A stretch of DNA of 64,000 nucleotides from Austwickia sp. (GTDB lineage: Bacteria; Actinomycetota; Actinomycetes; Actinomycetales; Dermatophilaceae), in assembly GCA_016711265.1 (NCBI GenBank), contig JADJTI010000001.1, positions 806,001-870,000 of the forward strand. Direction: 5' to 3'. Below, piece after piece: positions 54,236 through 64,000 of this stretch. The notes under the pieces were generated by a model. The model was not told the origin of the DNA. It searched no databases and saw nothing but the letters and a program-made list of their open reading frames with translations. The position numbers and the translations under genes were made by a program. Within the stretch, counting starts at the first letter, position 1, and the number at the start of each line of letters is the position of its first letter.

Positions 54236-55692
54236 GCGGGACTCACCTCCTCGCCGTTCTGGCCGTTCTGGCCGTTCTGGCCGTTCTGGCCGTTCTGGCC
54301 GTTCTCGAACTTCTCCGCGCTGTCGGGCCCCTCGGCTTCCTCGGACCCCTCGAGCAGATCTACCAGGACGACACCGTCGATCTCGTCGAGTCGTTCGGCG
54401 GCATCGGTTGTCAGATCCGGATCGGCGGACACCGCATGGGAGAACCACTCCCTGGCGCCTTCCCGTTCCCCGGTGGCCAGCAACGCCTCGGCATAGGCGT
54501 AGTACAACCTGGCCGACCAGGGCTGGGTGCCACCGGGCACGAGCTGTGGAATCTGGAGAGCCACCACGGCTGCACCCGGCTGACCCATGTCGCGACGGAT
54601 CCCCGACACGACCACCCGGAGCTCGACCTGCTCAGCGACGCTGAGGGTTCGGACCTCTGGAGATCCGGCCAGTTCGATGGCCCGTTCGGGTCGCCCGAGC
54701 GCACGCTCGACATCGACCATGAGCGGCAGCAGATGGTGGCTGCCGGACAACCGGCGCGCTGTCCGGAATTCACTCAGCGCGGTCGTCCAGTCACCCTCGC
54801 GGTAGGCCACCAACCCGCGGGCTTCGCGGACTGCGGCCACCCGACCGGCCCGCCGTACCGCTGCCTCGGCGTGGGCCTTCGCGATCGTCAGGTCCGCGTC
54901 CATCGTCTGTCCCACCATCACCAGGTGACGCCCGACGAAACCCGCATCATTCTTGCTCAGGGTCCGCAGTTCCCGGCGGACCGCCGCATCCAGCTCAGCG
55001 CCCGTGACTGACTCGGGCACCTCAGGATCGACAGGCCGCGGAGCCCTCGACGACCACCGTTCACGCTGGTCAGGGCGACTATCACCTGATGTGCCGGTGC
55101 GCCCACGCTCGCCGCCCGAGTCCTCGAACCGTCCGGTGCGCCCCCGGCTGTCGTCGGCACGCCGGTGTGGCCGGGCTCCGGGTGGGCCGGCATTTCGAGG
55201 CCCGCTGCGTCCGGTTGGAGGCGCTCCCTGTCGCCGGGGTGCGCTCCCCTCCCGGTCCGTGCGCGCGGGACGTTCGCCCCGGTCGGGTCGTGGGTCTCGC
55301 TGCGGCCCGCCATCTCCACGGCGCTCGGTGCGCGGACCGCCACCCTCGGGGCGTCCACCCCTACGTTGATCCGGTCCTTCTCGCCACGCACTCCGGGGAC
55401 CAGCGGACGAACCGGGCTCACCCGGGGTAGCGGCACGCCCGCGTGGCTCCCGTTTCGGACGTATACCCCGATCGTTCGGCCGCCTCGGTCCACCGTCGCG
55501 GTCACGCGCGTCGCTTCTCCCCCCTGCGCCGCGTCCCGCCCGCGGTGGGAGCGACGAACCGGGGGGGCGCTCTGTTGTCACCTCGGCACCGGCCGAAGCA
55601 GTGCTGTCCGCATCCGCGCCTTCGACGGGCGTGGCGCTCGAATCCTGCCGGCCGCCAGCCCGCGACCATCGTGAACTCGGTACGTCGTTCAC
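54232..55692 (-). CDS. TPR-type protein with long Arg/Gly-rich N-terminus
   Basis: The 486-residue protein has two halves. Residues 1 to about 220 are dominated by Arg, Gly, Pro and Asp with no hydrophobic core, so likely disordered and possibly nucleic-acid binding. Residues about 225-450 are helical with tetratricopeptide-like pairs (EARGLVAYREGDWTTALSEF, YYAYAEALLATGEREGAREW). The C-terminus is acidic and ends in Asn-Gly-Gln repeats from 9-bp units. It heads the HAD-tlyA-nadK-recN run, 215 bases after the rrn terminator. I cannot assign a function. Confidence 0.8.
   Translation of the reverse strand: MNDVPSSRWSRAGGRQDSSATPVEGADADSTASAGAEVTTERPPGSSLPPRAGRGAGGRSDARDRDGGPRRPNDRGIRPKREPRGRAATPGEPGSSAGPRSAWREGPDQRRGGRPEGGGPRTERRGDGGPQRDPRPDRGERPARTDREGSAPRRQGAPPTGRSGPRNAGPPGARPHRRADDSRGRTGRFEDSGGERGRTGTSGDSRPDQRERWSSRAPRPVDPEVPESVTGAELDAAVRRELRTLSKNDAGFVGRHLVMVGQTMDADLTIAKAHAEAAVRRAGRVAAVREARGLVAYREGDWTTALSEFRTARRLSGSHHLLPLMVDVERALGRPERAIELAGSPEVRTLSVAEQVELRVVVSGIRRDMGQPGAAVVALQIPQLVPGGTQPWSARLYYAYAEALLATGEREGAREWFSHAVSADPDLTTDAAERLDEIDGVVLVDLLEGSEEAEGPDSAEKFENGQNGQNGQNGQNGQNGEEVSPA
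54254..54307. repeat. 9-bp tandem repeat x5-6 at the end of the TPR gene
   Basis: CCGTTCTGG is repeated five times exactly (54254-54298), with a sixth altered unit to 54307. It encodes (Asn-Gly-Gln)n. This is the most perfect repeat in the window and so the best candidate for unit-number variation. Confidence 0.95.
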
Positions 55693-55907
55693 CGCGGACT
55701 CCCTTCACGCACAGTCATGAGACATCAATGAGACACCCGGCATCGGGCTCACGTTGATCCTGCCACTTCGGCAGTACCGTGCCACCCCAAGCTCTCGCAC
55801 GCTCATCGGCGAATCCGTCGACCCCACCGGTACGGGCATGGCAAGTCAGTGATCCGCACGCGTGGCGTGGCTCCGCTACCCCGCCAAAGGTGCCCAGACA
55901 CAAAACA

Positions 55908-55947
55908 GTGATGGCCTTGTGCGCGGTACTGCGCACAAGGCCATCAC
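55908..55947 (-). terminator. rrn operon terminator
   Basis: GTGATGGCCTTGTGCGC (55908-55924) pairs perfectly with its complement at 55931-55947 over a six-base loop. On the minus strand TGTTTTGTG follows. It lies about 12 bases beyond the 5S gene. The 215 bases from here to the TPR gene show no gene. Confidence 0.92.
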
Positions 55948-55959
55948 CCAAAAGATTGT

Positions 55960-56076
55960 CCGGCGGCGTCCTACTCTCCCACACCGTCACCAGTGCAGTA
56001 CCATCGGCGCTGAAGGGCTTAGCTTCCGGGTTCGGAATGGGACCGGGCGTTTCCCCAACGCTATAACCGCCGTAAC
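55960..56076 (-). rRNA. rrf: 5S ribosomal RNA
   Basis: On the minus strand the segment runs from GTTACGGCGGTTATAGC through CCCGGTCCCATTCCGAACCC and GGAAGCTAAGC to GTGGGAGAGTAGGACGCC. All conserved 5S loops are present and the two ends pair. The ends are accurate to a few bases. Confidence 0.96.
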
Positions 56077-56123
56077 ACTCTCAGAACACACCACACACTC
56101 ACACGGGGTGGTCAATGTTCTGG

Positions 56124-56142
56124 GAACCAGATAGTGGACGCG
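56124..56142 (-). other. 23S processing stem, 3' side
   Basis: On the + strand, GAACCAGATAGTGGACGCG here is complementary (two mismatches) to 59304-59322 before the 23S gene. The two sides would pair in the precursor RNA and bring the 23S ends together for RNase III-type cleavage. Confidence 0.8.
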
Positions 56143-56164
56143 CGCACCCAAAAAGTCAGGATGC

Positions 56165-61180
<5,016 letters not shown>

Positions 61181-61322
61181 CACAACCAACCACCCACACC
61201 CAAAAGGCACAAGCAGCCAGCAAGAAAATCCAAACCCGGCAAAAACCAACCAAACACCCCACCCCACAACAGGACAGAGCAATGAATTGACCTCAACCAA
61301 CAAACAATTGGCATCGATTTTT

Positions 61323-61345
61323 GGCACGCTGTTGAGTTCTCAAAC
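61323..61345 (-). promoter_or_regulatory. rrn leader boxA-like antitermination/processing motif
   Basis: On the minus strand: GTTTGAGAACTCAACAGCGT. TTTGAGAACTC is the actinobacterial rrn leader motif matching boxA, bound by NusB/NusE. The same core recurs in the 16S-23S spacer. nusB is in this window at 24623. Confidence 0.75.
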
Positions 61346-61441
61346 ATCACCTGCACATCGCCGTCCGGACCACGCAAGTGGCCGCCCGTCGAGGCGTGGA
61401 TTTGGTCAACCTCACCACGCGTGGCGGTTGACCGGCCCTCT

Positions 61442-61471
61442 ACAGTACCAGGTGCATTCGGCTAAGTCCAA
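61442..61471 (-). promoter_or_regulatory. candidate rrn promoter
   Basis: On the minus strand TTGGAC (61471-61466) and TACTGT (61447-61442) are 18 bases apart. Transcription from here would give a leader of about 255 bases before 16S, containing the boxA motif. Other promoters may lie between 61472 and 61630, which has no gene. Confidence 0.55.
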
Positions 61472-61634
61472 CTGGACTGGGCACGTTGCCTGGGTGAGGG
61501 CTACCCGCGGGACGGGCCTGCCTTGGAGTGCCGCTTCGCGACGCTCCGGTGGTGTCCGTTCCTCCCGTTCGGGTGCTCGCACAACATTAGGTAAGTCGTT
61601 CGATAAACACAAACCGGCAGCTCAGGGCGTTGTG

Positions 61635-61660
61635 GGCCGAGCGAGCAGGCACGCTCGGCC
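61635..61660 (-). terminator. tyrS terminator hairpin
   Basis: GGCCGAGCG (61635-61643) pairs with CGCTCGGCC (61652-61660). It lies about 75 bases after the tyrS stop and would separate tyrS from the rrn promoter. Confidence 0.65.
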
Positions 61661-61736
61661 GACGCTCGGCCGGCGGCACACCCCCAGGGGCGCAGACACC
61701 CGGCAGGCAGGACAGGTGGCGCGGGACCGGTGGCGC

Positions 61737-62996
61737 TCAGCGACGGCGTACGACGGCCAGCGACTTGCGCCCGCGCTTGAGCAGGCACACCTCACCGTGC
61801 AGGAAGTCGGCATCGCCCAGCACGGCCTCGCCGTCGGCCACCTTGATGTTGTTGACCGAGACCCCACCGTCGGCGATCACCCGTCGGCCGGCATTGCGGG
61901 AGTCCACCAGCCCCGCCGCCACCATCGCGTCCACCAGGCCCATTCCCGGTTCACCGGGGGTCCCCGGCAGCTCACGGGTGGCATCCAGCAGGGTCCCTTG
62001 GTCCAGCACGCTCAACGATCCGGAGCCGAAGAGGGCGGCCGAGGCGTTGACCACCGCCTCCGTGGCCTGCGCGCCGTGGACCAGGGTCGTCACGTCGGCG
62101 GCGAGGGTCCGTTGCGCCGCGCGGCGGAACGGTTCGTCGCGCACCTGGCGGGCCAGGTCCTCGATCTCGTCGGCCCCCCGGTCGGTGAACACCTTGAGCA
62201 GCGTCACCACCGAGGCGTCCTCGACGTTGAGCCAGTACTGGTAGAAGGCGTACGGGCTGGTCATGGCCGGATCCAGCCAGACCGCGTTGCCCTCGGACTT
62301 GCCGAACTTGCGCCCGGAGGAGTCCGTGATCAGCGGCGTGGTCAGGGCGTGCGCCGACCCTCCGGTGGCCCGGTGGATCAGGTCCGTGCCAGCCGTGATG
62401 TTGCCCCACTGGTCCTGGGCACCGGTCTGTAGGGTGCAGCCGTATTCGCGGTACAGGTGCAGGTAGTCCAGGGCTTGGAGGATCTGATAGCTGAATTCGG
62501 TGTAGCTGATCCCCTGTTCGGACTCCAGCCTGGCGGCCACGGCGTCCTTGCGGATCATCTGGTTGACCCGGAAGTGCTTGCCGTAGTCCCGCAGGAAGTC
62601 GATCGCGCTGATCGGTGCGGTCCAGTCCAGGTTGTTGACGAACACGGGCGGGTTGTCCGGGTCGACATCGAGGATGCGGGCGACCTGGACGGCGATCCGT
62701 TCTACGTCGGCGGCGGTCTGCTCCTTGGTCTTCAGGACCCGTTCGCTGGTGGGTCGCGGATCGCCGATGAGGCCCGTCGAGCCCCCGACCAGCCCGATCA
62801 CCCGGTGCCCCGCGCGCTGCAGGTGCCGCAGCAGAATCAGTTGCACCAGATTCCCGAAGTGCAGGCTGGGCGCGGTGGGGTCGAACCCGCAGTACACCGT
62901 GATGGGCCCCGCCTCCAGAGCTGCCCGCAAAGCGGCCTCGTCGGTGGTTTGGGCCACCAACCCGCGCCACACCAACTCCTCGTACACGCCGGTCAC
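61737..62996 (-). CDS. tyrS: tyrosyl-tRNA synthetase
   Basis: TyrRS charges tRNA-Tyr. The 419-residue protein has the class I HIGH-like motif SLHFGNLVQL, the tyrosine pocket VYCGFDPTAPSLH, the KMSKS-like KFGKSEGNAVWLDP, and a C-terminal S4 RNA-binding domain (GLVDSRNAGRRVIADGGVSVNN). The GTG at 62996 has GGAGGA about five bases upstream; the open frame farther upstream is not coding. Confidence 0.97.
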   Translation of the reverse strand: MTGVYEELVWRGLVAQTTDEAALRAALEAGPITVYCGFDPTAPSLHFGNLVQLILLRHLQRAGHRVIGLVGGSTGLIGDPRPTSERVLKTKEQTAADVERIAVQVARILDVDPDNPPVFVNNLDWTAPISAIDFLRDYGKHFRVNQMIRKDAVAARLESEQGISYTEFSYQILQALDYLHLYREYGCTLQTGAQDQWGNITAGTDLIHRATGGSAHALTTPLITDSSGRKFGKSEGNAVWLDPAMTSPYAFYQYWLNVEDASVVTLLKVFTDRGADEIEDLARQVRDEPFRRAAQRTLAADVTTLVHGAQATEAVVNASAALFGSGSLSVLDQGTLLDATRELPGTPGEPGMGLVDAMVAAGLVDSRNAGRRVIADGGVSVNNIKVADGEAVLGDADFLHGEVCLLKRGRKSLAVVRRR

Positions 62997-63055
62997 GCGC
63001 GGTCCTCCCTCGTCCACGAATGGTCGCCGCCCACGGCGCCCGGGGCCAGCGTGCC

Positions 63056-63721
63056 TCAGGGAGTCCTCGGTCGGCGAACGCGTTTCACCGCCGGCCGGTA
63101 CGACGACACGCTCGCCTCGTCCGCCAGCCAGAAACGCCACGGATAGCGGATCGCATCGCCACCGGGGCCGGCCACCCCCACCCGCGGGCCGGTGCGGACG
63201 GACTCGATCGGCCCTGGCGACACCACCAGACGCAGCGCCGAATCGGCCGCGGTGACATCCAACCCGTTGGCGACGCCGGTCAACCCCAGCGCTTTGGCCA
63301 GGTTGGCCGGCCCGCGGGCCAGCAGGCGATCCGGCGTCGGGGCCTTCCCTACCCCCGGAGGGCGGGCGTGAAAGCGCCGGGCCCGGGCGATCGGGTCGCC
63401 GTCCACGATCTCCCCGGCGCGCAACAGTACGGCCCGCGCCACCCCCGGCGGGCCGCAGACCAGGTTGGCGCAGTAGTGCATCCCGTAGGTGAAGTAGACG
63501 TACACCGACCCTGGGGGCCCGAACATCGTGCTGTTGCGGGGGGTGCGTCCGCGGAAGGCATGCGATCCCGGGTCCTCAGCGCCGTCGTACGCCTCAACCT
63601 CGGTGAGCCGCACGGACACCGGACCTGGGTCGAACGTGGCGGTGAGCACCGCGCCGAGCAGGTCGGGAGCCACCTCCAGCACCGGGCGGTCGAAGAACGC
63701 GGGGGTGGCGGCCGGGCTCAC
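63056..63721 (-). CDS. mpg: 3-methyladenine DNA glycosylase (AAG/MPG type)
   Basis: The enzyme removes alkylated purines from DNA. The 221-residue protein shows the catalytic Glu in RLTEVEAYDGAEDPGSHA, then RTPRNSTMFGPPGSVYVYFT, YGMHYCANLV, and RGPANLAKALG. The GTG at 63721 overlaps the argH stop as GTGA. The argH-mpg-tyrS order is common in Actinobacteria. Confidence 0.94.
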   Translation of the reverse strand: MSPAATPAFFDRPVLEVAPDLLGAVLTATFDPGPVSVRLTEVEAYDGAEDPGSHAFRGRTPRNSTMFGPPGSVYVYFTYGMHYCANLVCGPPGVARAVLLRAGEIVDGDPIARARRFHARPPGVGKAPTPDRLLARGPANLAKALGLTGVANGLDVTAADSALRLVVSPGPIESVRTGPRVGVAGPGGDAIRYPWRFWLADEASVSSYRPAVKRVRRPRTP

Positions 63722-64000
63722 GCGGGGGGTGTCTCGCCGACGACCCCCGGGAAGCGCCTGGCCCACGAGCGCAGTGATGCCACGGCCTCGGCGATCTCCT
63801 GGAGTTGCTCGGCGACCCGCGCCGGGGCGGTGCCGCCCCGGGCGCTGCGGGACGCCAACGATCCGGGCACGGTGAGTACCTCTCGGACATCGGGGGTCAG
63901 CAACTCCGACACCTCGGCCAGATCCGCATCGCTGAGTTCCCACAGCTCGCAGCCACGAGCCTCGCAGGCGCGGACGCAGCCGCCAGCCACCTCGTGCGCG
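63718..64000 (-). CDS. argH: argininosuccinate lyase, C-terminal end (cut by window edge)
   Basis: The frame is open to the window end. It reads AHEVAGGCVRACEARGCELW and then ELSDADLAEVSELLTPDV, the conserved C-terminal end of argininosuccinate lyase, which makes arginine and fumarate. The catalytic part lies outside the window. The neighbouring mpg and tyrS genes support the assignment. Confidence 0.88.
   Translation of the reverse strand, partial: AHEVAGGCVRACEARGCELWELSDADLAEVSELLTPDVREVLTVPGSLASRSARGGTAPARVAEQLQEIAEAVASLRSWARRFPGVVGETPPA

Noticed and set aside
55693..55907. A small gene between the TPR gene and the rrn terminator
   Set aside because: The open frames here are short, lack ribosome-binding sites and show no protein-like composition.

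Overview
The window is a high-GC actinobacterial chromosome segment. Evidence: GC-rich codon use, frequent GTG starts, 4-base start/stop overlaps, a mIHF gene next to gmk, a class of PriA without helicase motifs, and an rrn operon with a boxA-like leader and no tRNA in the 16S-23S spacer. Gene orders alaS-ruvX-mltG-aroE-aroC-aroK-aroB-efp-nusB-pyrR-pyrB and argH-mpg-tyrS-...-tlyA-nadK-recN-pyrG-nudix are typical of Actinobacteria. Chemoreceptors suggest a motile member, possibly of Micrococcales/Dermatophilaceae (inference; the 16S at 59655-61180 would settle it).

Layout. 1-390: start of an MFS exporter gene cut by the window edge. 709-17925 (minus strand): one long cluster pyrR-pyrB-pyrC-carA-carB-pyrK-pyrD-pyrF-chorismate mutase-mihF-gmk-rpoZ-coaBC-metK-priA. 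It makes UMP and then links to GMP kinase, RNA polymerase omega, CoA and SAM synthesis and replication restart. A PyrR-binding leader overlaps the pyrR ribosome-binding site. 18202-23693 (plus): two chemoreceptor genes (the second frameshifted) and pgi. 23847-25658 (minus): a dienelactone-hydrolase-like gene, nusB and efp. 25917-27548 (plus): an orphan peptide-binding lipoprotein. 27535-35865 (minus): aroB-aroK-aroC-aroE-mltG-ruvX-alaS. 36218-42042 (plus): a complete oligopeptide ABC transporter (oppABCDF-like). 42379-46764 (minus): rarA, aspS, an alpha/beta hydrolase. 46882-55692 (minus): nudix, pyrG, recN, nadK (frameshifted), tlyA, a 56-residue protein, a HAD phosphatase and a TPR protein. 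55908-61471 (minus): one rrn operon with promoter, leader, 16S, 23S, 5S and terminator. 61737-64000 (minus): tyrS, 3-methyladenine glycosylase and the 3' end of argH.

No CRISPR array, transposase, integrase, prophage gene, toxin-antitoxin pair or biosynthetic cluster was seen. The unusual features are: (1) a dozen short tandem repeats (6-20 bp units). Those inside genes have periods divisible by three; those at gene ends or between genes mostly do not. (2) Two single-base frameshifts, in the essential nadK and in a chemoreceptor. (3) A sigma-28-like promoter before the first chemoreceptor. (4) A class 1B (PyrD+PyrK) dihydroorotate dehydrogenase. (5) Large nested inverted repeats between convergent genes. 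(6) Transport and chemotaxis genes interrupting otherwise conserved housekeeping gene order.
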